Shown: one piece after another, positions 10,450 through 21,426 of the stretch
Position numbering within the stretch: the first letter of the stretch is position 1
Layout: each line of letters begins with the position of its first letter
DNA from: Castanea sativa
Lineage: Eukaryota; Streptophyta; Magnoliopsida; Fagales; Fagaceae
Length of the DNA: 64,000 nucleotides
Assembly (NCBI RefSeq): GCF_040712315.1
Contig: NC_134015.1
Location: 11,924,945-11,988,944, forward strand
Direction of reading: 5' to 3'
The notes under the pieces: generated by a model
Seen by the model: the letters and a program-made list of their open reading frames with translations, nothing else
Database searches by the model: none
Told to the model about the DNA's origin: nothing
Made by a program: the position numbers and the translations under genes

Positions 10450-12795
10450 CAAAACAGTGATCATCTCTAAAACCACTTGTAGCAGTGGAGCTAAAATACT
10501 ATATAGCTATTTTAACTCTACCAAAACACAAAAATAACCATATAGTAGTAGAAGTAAAGCTATTTATTTTTAGCTTTATTCTATGGATGTGCACTATAGC
10601 TTAGAGTTAAAATTAAAATAAAAAATTATTCTGTGCCTGGTTGTGTGTGTGGCTGTGATGGTTATGTGTCGTGAATATATTATTTTATTGTAGTAGATAT
10701 TTTATTTTATTGTGATGTTTATATTATTTTATTGTGTTGAAAGCTAAAATAGATTCACAACTGTAACATGTGTGTAGGTAATTAAAATAGATAAAGTAAT
10801 TTTTTGTAGTGTCAAATAACTAAATTTTTAAGTCCACATATAAAATGGTATATTCTCTCTTCATTTTGATTCTGAAAAAAATAAGCAGTAAAAATTTTGT
10901 TTCAGTTTTTTTTAGGTGCTCGGTGCTCCTCAACCACTTCTTACCTTTCATTTCCATTCTTGTTGGCTTTCCCTTTACCTTTCTTTTTTCTTTTTTATTT
11001 AAATTTAATCTTTTTGTTGCTGAGCTTGGCTTTGATTTTTCTTTTTCTTTTTCTTTTTATAGTATTCACTTTGTTTTTCTTTCACATATAAACTTAATTT
11101 ATCACGTCAGATTAGGCTGCAGCCACCTGAATGCTGCATGTTCAAGTACTGCAAAGTAGGTCCCTTGTTTTTGTGGTATGTATTTGATTAAAGGATAGGT
11201 GAATGGATTGATAAAGATTAGAGAGCTTTTTTAAAAAAAATAAATAATAAAATCTAGAATATACCCTTTTGTGCGCTTGCATTGCTATAACTCTGATGTG
11301 ATAGAATATTGAGTAGTAAATTTATGTAAAAGTGACAAATAATTAATTACATTCTACCTCATAAGATAATTATTGAAAATTTGTGTGATAAAGAGTGTGG
11401 TCTTAAAATTACTTTTTTTTTTTTTTCTTTACTTCTGTCTGCACTTGGTTTTATTGGTAGCCCATTTTTCTTATAATAAAGATTTTAATCAAATCTAAAT
11501 GTCTGTGAAAATCACTAAATATATAAATATAAAATATAAATAGTTTATAATTTGTATTCGTAATTCATTGAGTATGGTGAATTAGTTTTTACTTATACAA
11601 GTTTAGAGTATAAGCCTATAAGGTGATTCTATTATTTAATAAAGCCACAATTGTGCTTTTTATAAACCCATTTTTTATTGTTCTATACTTTAATATTTCT
11701 TTTATTCTAGTTAAATTACAATTTTTCTTGTAAATATAGTTTTTTAAAAGAAGTTTTACAAATAAATGAAAATTCTCTTATTAAAGTACTAATTTTTATT
11801 AAAAGGCTAGCTTCTTTTATAAATACATGTATTGCTTACAAAATGTTACTAACAATATATGTCACAAAAAATATTACGTGATTTAGTCATATTATCAATT
11901 AAGAATAAAATATTAGCTGAACTTAATTAGAATTTTTGTATCTCAAAAATCAATAAGAAGATATTTTAACAAAAAAAAAAACTATAAAAAAAACTAAATA
12001 AATTGCAATTAATTAATAGTTAAATATAAGAAAATATCCTACTTAAAATTTTCTCCTTAGGCAACAAAATACATCAAATCAGCCCTACAAACGACTAGAC
12101 CAAGCGTTAGATTTATACATATACACACACATACAAACAAATATAGACTAAAGCTTTTTATTTGGTCTGAAATTCAGGATATGTTTGTGGGATCAACTGA
12201 TACTTCCATAACAACAATGGTGTGGGCAATGGCAGAGTTCATGAAAAAACCAAATATCATGAAGAAAGCACAAGAAGAGGTCAGACAAGTGGTTGGAAGG
12301 AAATCAAAGGTGGTTGTAAATGATGTCAATCAAATGTGCTACTTAAAATGTATCGTGAAGGAGTCACTTCGATTACATCCTCCTTTGCCATTAATTCCTA
12401 GAGAAACATCTGCAAATGCTAAACTTGGTGGCTATGACATTCCTTGTAAAACAAGAGTGTATGTCAATTCTTGGGCCATTCAAAGAGACCCCAAATTCTG
12501 GGACAAGGCTGAGGAGTTCCTTCCAGAGAGATTCAATGCTAATAATAGCAATCCGATTGATTTTATAGGCGAAGACTTTCAATATATCCCATTTGGAGGT
12601 GGAAGAAGGGTATGCCCTGGTATGTCATCTGGACTTAAATCAGTTGAGTATGTTCTTGCCAACCTCTTATATTGGTTTGATTGGGATTTTCCTGGTAGTG
12701 CAATAGGAGAGGAGTTGGACATGAGTGAGGTATTTGGGCTTAGTATTCATAAGAAAGTCCCTCTTTATCTTGCTGCAACTCCTTACTATCCTTAA
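9475..12795 (+). CDS. CYP71: Cytochrome P450, CYP71 family (CYP71A-like), two exons
   Basis: Join of 9475-10416 and 12178-12795, phase 0, 519 aa, the normal length for A-type plant P450s. Such enzymes are ER-anchored NADPH-dependent monooxygenases; CYP71A members hydroxylate terpenoid, nitrile or phenylpropanoid-type substrates, but the substrate here cannot be read from the sequence. Seen: hydrophobic N-terminal anchor (residues 21-40), proline hinge PPSPPKLPIVGN (49-60), I-helix GSTDTS (319-324, Ser where most members have the second Gly), ExxR as E376-S-L-R379, PERF (430-433) and heme loop FGGGRRVCPG with Cys460. Start: MDLKLLQ at 9475 was preferred over an in-frame ATG at 9385 because the anchor then sits at the expected distance. 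The splice sites (CTG|GTCTCT and TTCAG|GATATG) fall at the conserved A-type intron just before the I-helix. All essential motifs are intact, so it is probably functional. Copy A at 5347 is its dead relative. Confidence 0.93.
10417..12177 (+). other. P450 intron 1 with a roughly 470-bp copy-specific insertion
   Basis: The intron begins with GT followed by a (CT)n run (10417-10446) and ends with a pyrimidine-containing stretch and TTCAG. Against copy A, the stretch from about 10,469 to 10,938 is extra. Its AT-rich core, with TTTATATTATTTTATTGTG, matches the core of the MITE at 41631-41968, so it is probably a related DNA transposon inserted after duplication. The rest of the intron aligns with 4059-5346 of copy A. 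Confidence 0.75.
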
Positions 12796-14228
12796 ACCTA
12801 TGAGTCTATAGATGTTTGTGAGCTACTAAGCTTCAAGTCTCAGTGTAGTTGTCATGTTCTTGTTTAAATCTTTTACTTTTCATGAAATTATGTATTCTTG
12901 TATTGCTAAATAGCTTTTGGAGCTAATATATACTAGAATAAAGGTTCCAAATATATTAAAGAAAGCTTCATTTAGGTTAAACTTGTCACAATAGTAGTAG
13001 TCTTTTCCACATGGAAGCACAACAAAAGTATATTTTCAATACTGAGAAAAATACCTTATACAAGTAAGAAATGAGAGGAATTCTCAATTCAATCCACAGT
13101 ATAAATCCACAAATATCTTGACATGAGTAATTACATGACCATAAAGCATAATGTTTTTTGGAGCAATAATTGATAGCTTTGTTGCAAAAAGAAAAAAAAT
13201 GAAAAAAAAATCTCTTCCACTCATTTTATATCCATTGTTTTACTTAATATCCATAATTGAAGCATTAATGTACACATTTTAAAAGTTAAAATGGTGGTAA
13301 TGTCCACAATTGAGGCATGAAAGGTTCTGGCTGCACTATTGGCAAGGGGTTCTCCAATTTTTGTTAGTGAAGAAACTGAGATTTTGGCTTGTCGTAGGGC
13401 GATATGTTTTGCTATTGAAGCTGGGTTCAAGGTACTGGTTATCAAAGGTGATAATGTTTTTGTAATGAGAGCTCTCTCAAGGTTCGATAAGCAGTTTTCT
13501 CAAGTTAGACATATTCTACAAGTTTCGGTGCTTCTCAGTTAGTAATGTTTGATGTGAGGCTAATTCTATAGCTCACATTTTAGCTCGTTATATGTGACTA
13601 ATGATATTGTTTGGTGGGAGGATTCTCCACCTCTTACAGGGAAGTCTCTTTTTTTATTTAGCTTATTTACTTTAAATAAAATCCAATTTTGTTTTCCCCC
13701 AAAAAAAAAAAAGTGGACGTAAAAAAGTGGACACAAGAGAATAATATTCTCAAATATGTTACATAATTATTGCATCCTCGAGAATATATTTCATAATAGA
13801 AGATGGAGTTTCGTAAAGCCAAACTTCCTCTCAAGGCCGGTTGTATGCCTTTGGCTAACGGATGTGCAACTTTAATTTATCTAGTGGGTACGTATTGGAA
13901 AGTAATCCGTTTAAACTATTGATATTCTACAGGGTGATCACAAATTTACAACATAACAATGATGCATCCTTCATATAGTCATACTAAATTTTCTACTTTA
14001 TCTCCTAGACCCAGAGTAATAATGATGATAATTTTTCATAAAGTTAATTTCAACAATGAATGTGTGTGTGTGTGTGACTCTACCAGGGTTAAAAAGTTGT
14101 GTTTGTTTCTAACTTTGAACTTTTAAGAAGGAAATAAATCATTCCTGAAAAGAATGTCTTTTTTTTTTTTGACCAGTAAAACCATGTTTTTGGTTATCTT
14201 TAATGAGAATTGTGTCTTCATAACCTTC
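12796..14228 (+). repeat. Segmental duplication copy B, 3' flank of the P450
   Basis: Aligns with 5956-7416 of copy A. It carries the P450 3' untranslated region, a LINE remnant and a (TG)n tract at about 14,060-14,075. It is interrupted at 14228 by the gypsy element and resumes at 25314-25722. Confidence 0.85.
13300..13705 (+). pseudogene. LINE 3' end with RNase H-like (RVT_3) remnant, copy B
   Basis: Better preserved twin of 6478-6895. A 67-codon open frame from 13339 includes ARGSPIFVSEETEILACRRA and VLVIKGDNVFVMRALSRFDK. A downstream frame shows ILARY and DIVWWEDSPPL. It ends in an A-run near 13,700. The RVT_3 character comes from the acidic residue in EETEILA and the GDN segment. Confidence 0.7.
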
Positions 14229-14694
14229 TGTAGGGGTATTGGGCCCAGTAATTTATAATGGACGGCCCAACAAGGTCTTTTGGGCTAGAAACCCAAATCC
14301 GAAAACATCAAAATAATCGTGGAGTATTTAAGTGTCCCATACTGTCCGAGGAGTAGATTTGTCCTCGGAATGTTAAGCCGAGGATATACAGTATACGTGA
14401 AGGACAGTAGAAAGAGCGGTGGAATGTCTAAAGTAATATTTGTATCCACACTTGAGAAATACTATTAGAAACTATCCTCGGAAGCAGTCCGAGGAGGAAT
14501 TCTCAATCTTACTCTTTGCAAACGATTCTTTGTTTTGTCCATTGGGCCCAAAGCCTGTTCTTTTTGTGATTGTCTAAAGCCATCCTTGAAATCTAAATTA
14601 TAAACCCATCCTCTACAAATTCATTGTGAAGAAAGGCCTTTCAAGCCCATTTTCCTCCTAGTCGTGGTTTGGGAACTTGAATTGTGTCCTTACA
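14229..14694 (+). repeat. 5' LTR of the Tat element, with internal deletion
   Basis: 466 bp. Against the 733-bp 3' LTR it differs by six substitutions, all transitions (about 98.7% identity), plus one 267-bp deletion at about 14,435. The missing stretch corresponds to 24789-25055, which holds the TATA-like box GTATAAATAGG. Two-base AA microhomology lies at the breakpoint. Confidence 0.95.
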
Positions 14695-14696
14695 AT

Positions 14697-14714
14697 TGGC
14701 GCCGTCTGTGGGAA
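14697..14714 (+). promoter_or_regulatory. Primer-binding site
   Basis: TGGCGCCGTCTGTGGGAA starts two bases after the 5' LTR. The leading TGG pairs with the universal CCA end of a tRNA, as expected for minus-strand priming. The priming tRNA was not identified. Confidence 0.85.
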
Positions 14715-14742
14715 TTTAGTCTTCAAGGAAGTTTAGGACATC

Positions 14743-17700
14743 ATGGTAGGGTCAGGACCACAACGCAGTGCAGAGTCCGTGGGCTCTCAGCGTGAGGATC
14801 ACTCCTTGCATCCTGATCACGGAGAGAACCGAGAAGGAAGTGTACATACTACACACACCATCAGAAGTGCAAGTCATTCGCAAGGAGGAAGCAGAGCTCC
14901 TTATGAAAGAAATGACAGGGCCATGCAGAAGGAGATTGACGACCTAAAGAGGAGATTGCGTCACGAAAGGCGAAGGAGAACTCCTCCAGTCTCTGACCCC
15001 TCTTCGGAGGGATCCGAGGATAACCATTATGGGCAGAGATCCAGAACTCCCCCAGGAGCATATGTCTCTGCCGAAGAAGACAATCTGCATGGGGGGCGCA
15101 GCAGGAACTACCCCCCTAGGGGCTTAGGAAATGACGCAATGGGAAGAGCATTACACCAAATCTCCAGATCACCCTTCGCGCGCAGATTGGAAGAAGGAAG
15201 GTTGCCTCTGCCGCTTCACACAACCGGCCTTCACTCTTTACAATGGTCGACGGATCCCGTGGAGCACGTAAGCCATTTCAGCCGGATGGCAAGGCATTCC
15301 AGAATGAAACTTTGTTATGCAAGATTTTTCCTTCTAGCCTAGGGCCCGTAGCCATGAGATGGTTTGACGGCTTAAAGGCAGCTCCATTGATTCTTTCAAA
15401 GAGCTTACTAGAGCATTCGGTTCTCGCTTTATCACGTGCATAGAGTTCCTCGTCCATTGGATTCTTTACTATCCATGGCCATGAGGGAAGGGAAAACCCT
15501 CGAAAACGTATTCGGACCGATATTGGGAAATGTTCAACGAAATCGACGGAGACTTTGACGACGTAGCCATAAGGACCTTCAAGGTCGGCCTACCAACGGA
15601 GCATGACTTGAGGAAATCCTTGACGAAGAAGCCTCGTAAGAAGCGTACGTCGACCGATGGATCGCATCGACGAGTACAAAAGGGTTGAGGAAGATCAACA
15701 GGAAAAGGCAAGGCGAAGGTTATCCCACAAGAAAGGAGGGATTTCGTGTCGGACCGATACAACAACAATAGGCCTACGCGGGATTTTTCCGCAAGGCCGG
15801 TCACATACCCCCACAAGTGGTCAACACCGTCTTCGGAGCCGGTGCAAAGGAATGTCTGGAGAAAATAAGGCATGAGCCTTTTTTCAAGTGGCCAAATAAA
15901 ATGGCAGGAGACCCTTTGAGACGCAACCAAAATCTCCACGCCATTATCACCAGGAGAGAGGTCATACCACCGAGGACTGTCGCACTTTGTGGAATCATCT
16001 CGGAACAATTGGTTAAAGAGGAAAGCCGAAGCGCTCGTACCAACCCAACGGGCGAGGAAACCAATCAGAGTGGCAAACCACGACGGTCCTTCATCCGTAC
16101 CTCCTCTAGGTACTATCAATGTCATTTTTGCAAAGACTGGCAGGACTCGCTCACTCCTTTCGTGTAATGTTAGTTGCTCGAACATTTGCCGAGGAGTCAC
16201 GGGATCAGCCGAAGAGATTAAGGCAAGTATCCTCGCCAAGTCCTAAGTTTCTCCGAAGAGGACAAGATGGGGACCATCCAAGCCTCATGATGATGCCTTA
16301 GTGGTAACCCTCGAATAGGGAACTATGATGTAAAGAGGGTAATGGTTGATCAAGGTAGTGGTGCGTATCATGTACCTGACCTATTTAGAGGCTTGAAGTT
16401 AAGAGTTGAAGATCTTATGCCATATGACTCACCCTTGATAAGCTTCGAAGGGAGAGTCGTCGTTCCAAAGGGACAGACATCTCCCTGCAATCAGTGTCCG
16501 AGGTGGTAGACGTAGATTTCATCGTGGTCGATGCTTATTCTCCCTATACGGCTATTGTGGCAAGACCTTGGCTGCATGCGTTAGGGCTGTTTCCTCAACC
16601 TTGCATGTCAAAGTTAAATTTCATTCTCGGAGACCAGGTGGTGGAGTTACTTGGGAGTCAATCTGTGGCTCACTTGCTGTGTTACGCTGATCGCGGCCGA
16701 CCAACTCCTCACTCGGCTCGGCTAACGAGAGGCATAGCAATCAAAGTCTCTTCCCATAGCCGGGTAGATGAAGCGGTATGTGAAGAATTGGAGAGAATTC
16801 TCATGGACAATGATCCCGAGAAGTTCTTCCAGGTTGGAGTTCAATTGCCGCAGAAGAGAAGGCGTAACCGATTCGATTTTTTGAAGAAAAATATGGACGT
16901 GTTCGCTGGAACACGTACGAGGCCCCCTGGGGTTGACCGAACTTCATATGTCATCATTTAAGGGTCAATCCAACCGTAGTGCCGAGGAGGCAACCACCTC
17001 GAGGTCCTCAAAAGAACATTCCGAAGCCGTAAAGGAGGAAGTGCTCAAACTCAAAGCGGCTCTGGCTATCAAAGAAGTGTTTTATCCCGAATGGTTAGCC
17101 CATACGGTGGTGAAGAAGAAGAATGGGAAGTGGAGAGTTTGTGTAGACTTCACATTTAAACAAAGCTTGCCCAAAGGACTCATTCCCGATGCCTCGAATT
17201 GATCAATTGGTTGACGCTACTGTTGGACATCCTCGGATGAGTTTTCTTGATGTTTTCCAAGGTTATCACCAGATACCTTTAGCCGTCGAGGACCGAGAAG
17301 ACCGCATTCGTCACTCCTACGGGAAATTATCATTATAAGGTAATGCCTTTTGGTTTGAAAAACGCAGTGGGCTACCTACCAAAGGATGATGACGAGGATG
17401 TTTGAGGCACTAGGAAAACTATTGAGGTATACGTGGACGATATGGTGGTAAAGAGTAAAGAAGTTTCTGCACATCCGGAAGATCTGAGCAACACTTTTCA
17501 AGCTAAGAGAGTATAAATTGCGCTCAATGCCTCTAAATGCTCTTTCGGTGTGGGGTAGACAAGTTTCTAGGATATATGGTGACTCACCGGGAATTGAAGT
17601 GAATCCCCGCTCGTGTTAAGGCAATAAACAACTTACACCCACCTCGGAATCCTAAAGAAGTGCAAAGGCTCACAGTATGACCGCTCGCTCTCAACCGATT

Positions 17701-19980
17701 TATATCTCGGTCCGCGGAAGGATGCAGGCCTTTCTTTCAATTATTAAATAAATGGAAGGGTTTTGAATGGACCGAGGAGTGCGCAAGAGCTTTCCAACAA
17801 CCTAAAAGAATATCTCTCGCGACCACTGGGTATGTCTCAACCGCAGGTTGATGAGATTCGTTTGCATATATTGCGGTGGCTAACCATGCCGTTAGTTTGG
17901 TTCTTATCCGAGATGACAATAACATCCGAGACCGGTTTATTATGTAAGCAAATCTCCGTACGAGGCCGAGCCGAGTTATTTGCCACCGGAGAAAGCTATC
18001 TTGGCGGTGGTACATGCCGCACGAAGACTTCCCCATTACTTCCAAGCCTCATACGGTTGTTGTTCTTACATAACTCCCTCTTAAATCAATTTCCGAAGTG
18101 CAGACATGGGAAGAATTGCCAAATGGGGAACTCGTCCTAGGAGCTTTCGATATCAAGTATATGCCCCGCACCTCTATGAAGGGACAGTCATCGCGACCTT
18201 GTGGCGGAATTTTGCCGAGCCTTCGTTGGAAGACTATCAAGAAGGCATGGGTAAAAATCGTAGGCATGATTTCGTGTGAAGTGGCCTCCATTATGGAGCG
18301 TCCATGTCGATGGAGCAAGAAAGAGGGGATCGGGTGTCGGACTAGTTTTGATATCCCTGCAGAGGGAATTACCTTTTGAGAAATCTTTGAGATTGGGATT
18401 CTCGCCACCAACAACGAAGCAGAGTATGAAGCCGTCCTCGCAGTGGATGAACATGGTTCATAAAATGGGAGGAAGGACGGCTGCGTATGTTCTCGATTCA
18501 CTATTGGTGGTAGGCCAAGTAGAAGGCAAGCTAGAAGCAAGGGATTCCAGAATTCGAGAATACCTAACCCAGGTCAGGTATATGCAATCTAAATTTGAGT
18601 CATTTCTACTATTGCATGTATCCAGATGTGGCAACACCCATGCCGACTCATTAGCCACGCTCGCGACATCCTCGGCACAAAGTCTACCACGAGTTATCCT
18701 CGTTGAAGATCTCGTTGAAACCCACTCGGACGGATAGTAACTCCACTCAAATTCTTCAAATTAGGACTGGGCCTAGTTGGATGGATCAAATAGTAACATT
18801 TCGAAATGACATCTTGCCTGGAGAAAAGGTCATAAAGCAGAGCATAAAGTTCGCAGGAAAGCCACTCGTTTCTCGGTTATCCGAGGACCAAAATTGTACA
18901 AACGTTCCTTTTCGGGACCATATTTACTATGCATACACCCCGAGGCAACGGAGCTACTTTTGGAAGAGTTACACGAAGGATTTGCGAAGTCACACAGGAG
19001 GAAGGTCTTTAGCTCACAGGGCCCTTACTCGTGGCTATTGGTGGCCAAATATGCAGAGAGAAGCGCAAGATTATGCAAAGAAATGCGACCAATGTCAAAG
19101 GTTCGCTCCAAATATACATCAACCAGTGGAGTCCCGAATCCTCTATCTAGCCCATGGCCTTTTGCCCATGGCTTGGACATTGTTGGACCCTTCCCCAAAG
19201 CAACGGGAAACGGACGGTGGCTTCTCGTGGGAAACGATTACTTCACCAAATGGGTTGAAGCTGAGCCATTATCAAACATCGTAGACACTAAGCAAAAAAG
19301 TTTGTATGGAAGAATATCGTTACCAAAGTTCGGCATTCCTCTTACTCTCATTTCAGATAACGGTTTACAATTTGATAGCAAAGCCTTTCGGAAATACCGC
19401 TGATCTTGGCATTACGAATAGATATTCCACTCCGGCTTATCCCCAAGGAAATGGGCAAGCCGAGGCCGTCAACAAAGTAATAAGCGGACTCAAAAAGAGG
19501 TTTGGGTGACGCCAAGGGGACGGGTGGAAGAACTGCCACATGTCTTGTGGACGTCTAGAACTACACCACGAAGATCCACAGAGAAACACCCTTCGCCATG
19601 ACTTATGGGGCAGAGGCAGGCAATCCCCTTAGAAACTGGGTTCCCAACCCAGAAGAAAAGCTCCTTTATTCTAGATGGCAATGATGATCTGTTAATGAGA
19701 AACTTAGACTTAGTTGAGGAACGGCGAGAAAGCGCCATGGTTCAACTAGCTTATTATCAACATAAGCTCAAGCAGGGGTATGATTCTCATGTGAAACTTC
19801 GACCTCTTGGACCAGGTGACTTAGTACTAAGGAAAGTTTTTGGGCACGATGAAGAATCCTCGCGTGGGGAAAATTTGGGCCCAACTGGGAAGGTACTTAT
19901 CGTATTACTTCGGTAGCAGAATAGTGGGCCTACAATCCGGAGGATTTGGACGAAAATGTTGTACAGCAACGTCCCTGGAA
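14743..19980 (+). pseudogene. Tat-type gag-pol with dual RNase H, many frameshifts
   Basis: gag opens at 14743 (MVGSGPQRSAESV) and has lost its frame by about 15,340. Protease: VMVDQGSGAYHV near 16,335-16,380, with the aspartic D-x-G-S motif. Reverse transcriptase: 16,940-17,470, including VKKKNGKWRVCVDF and YVDDMVVKSKE. RNase H: about 17,690-18,200. Second, archaeal-type RNase H: 18,270-18,740, starting WSVHVDGARK. Integrase: zinc-finger region ALTRGYWWPNM with CDQC (19,020-19,100), catalytic Asp in LDIVGPFP, Asp in ISDNGLQFD and Glu in NGQAEAVNK. The frame changes every few hundred bases. Over 17221-17760 against 63452-64000 there are about ten short indels, net loss nine bases. As written it encodes no intact polyprotein. 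Either the copy is dead or the consensus sequence has errors. Confidence 0.92.
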
Positions 19981-20069
19981 TGTAAATAATCTACGAAGGT
20001 ACTATTACTAAATAAAAGGCACTTCGGCCGTTCTTTGTTGTAAACTACATTATATTCGTTATCTTCATT

Positions 20070-21040
20070 CGTCGAAGTATCAAGCCGAAACTTGGTATGC
20101 TTGGATCCTCGACCACATACCTCGTCTAAATTGATATTCTTTACTAAGTGTTAAACGAACCTAAGTTACGTCCGTCCTGGATCACCTCGCTTTGGAAAAA
20201 TTAACATTTTTAAATTTATTCGTCTAAGTATCAAACCGAAACTTGGTATGCCTGGATCCTCGGACCATATACCTCGTCTAAATTGATATTCTTTACTAAG
20301 TGTTAAAACGAACCTAAGTTACGTTCTGGTCCTGGATCACCTACTTTGGGAAAATTAACATTTTTAAATTTATTCATCTAAGTATCAAGCTGAAACTGGC
20401 ATGCCTGGATCCTGACCACAATACCTCGTCTAAATTGATATTCTTTACTAAGTGTTAGAAACGTAACCTAAGTTACGTCTGTCCTCGGATCACCTACTTT
20501 GGAAAAATTAACATTTTAAATTTATTCGACTAAGTATCAAGCCGAAACTTGGTATGCCCTGGATCCTCGACCACATACCTCGTCTAAATTGATATTCTTT
20601 ACTAAGTGTTAAACAAACCTAAGTTACGTCCGGTCTCGATCACCTACTTTGGGAAAATTAACATTTTTAAAAATTTATTCGACTAAGTATCAAGCTGAAA
20701 CTTGGTATGCCTGGATCCTCGACCACATACCTCGTCTAAATTGATATTCTTTACTAAGTGTTAAACAACCTAAGTTCCGTGTCCGGTCTCTGGATCACCT
20801 ACTTTGGGAAAATTAACATTTTTAAATTTATTCGTCTAAGTATCAAGCTGAAACTTGGTATGCCCTCAATCCTACCACATACCTCGTCTAAATTAATATT
20901 CTTTACTAAGTGTTAAACAGAACCTAAGTTACGTCTGGTCCTCGGATCACCTACTTTGGGAAAATTAACATTTTTAAATTTATTCGTCTAAGTATCAAGC
21001 TGAAGCTTGGTATTGTTGGATCCTCGGATCATTTACTTAG
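20070..21040 (+). repeat. Tandem repeat, about 152-bp period, six full copies plus a partial
   Basis: Units start at CTAAGTATCAAGC-like sites at about 20070, 20221, 20375, 20527, 20680, 20833 and 20985, so spacings are 151-154 bp. Each unit holds a GGATCCTCG segment, ACATACCTCGTCTAAATTGA, GTGTTAAAC and GGGAAAATTAACATTTTTAA. The seventh copy diverges after about 50 bp. It lies between integrase and the antisense ORF of the Tat element and has no coding potential. Copies differ mostly by 1-2 base indels around CTCGG. Confidence 0.93.
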
Positions 21041-21426
21041 GAAGAATTAATACATCGGATATTTGCATAGACCATATGCCTTATCTTTACATAGTTCAAA
21101 CTAGAGTTCCAAAACGAAGAAACAAATACTCAAAATGCATCACTTAATGCAGTTCTCGGCATAATTAAGCCTTCCTAGGAGTATCAATTTCAATTCAAGC
21201 TGTTGTTAATAACTTTGGTAAAAGACAAAGAGATGATATTTATGGAATGATATGATCAGAACAGAGCAAAAAGTAAGAATCATCCAAACAAGTAAAACAA
21301 AACATTCGTGCTTATATTAAATTCAAAGTAAGTACTTTTTCAATCACATTTAGAAATTACACTTAGAGATAAAACAAAATAAAAAAAAATAAAAAAATAA
21401 AAAAGGGGAAGGAAGACAGCAGGCAT

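Noticed and set aside
15469..16239. 256-codon minus-strand open frame opposite gag
   Set aside because: It mirrors the gag region of the Tat element and has no homology I can see. The element's known antisense gene lies elsewhere (21.4-24.2 kb).
20070..21040. CRISPR-like array because of regular repeats
   Set aside because: Adjacent 152-bp units with no unique spacers, located inside a plant retrotransposon. It is a tandem repeat.
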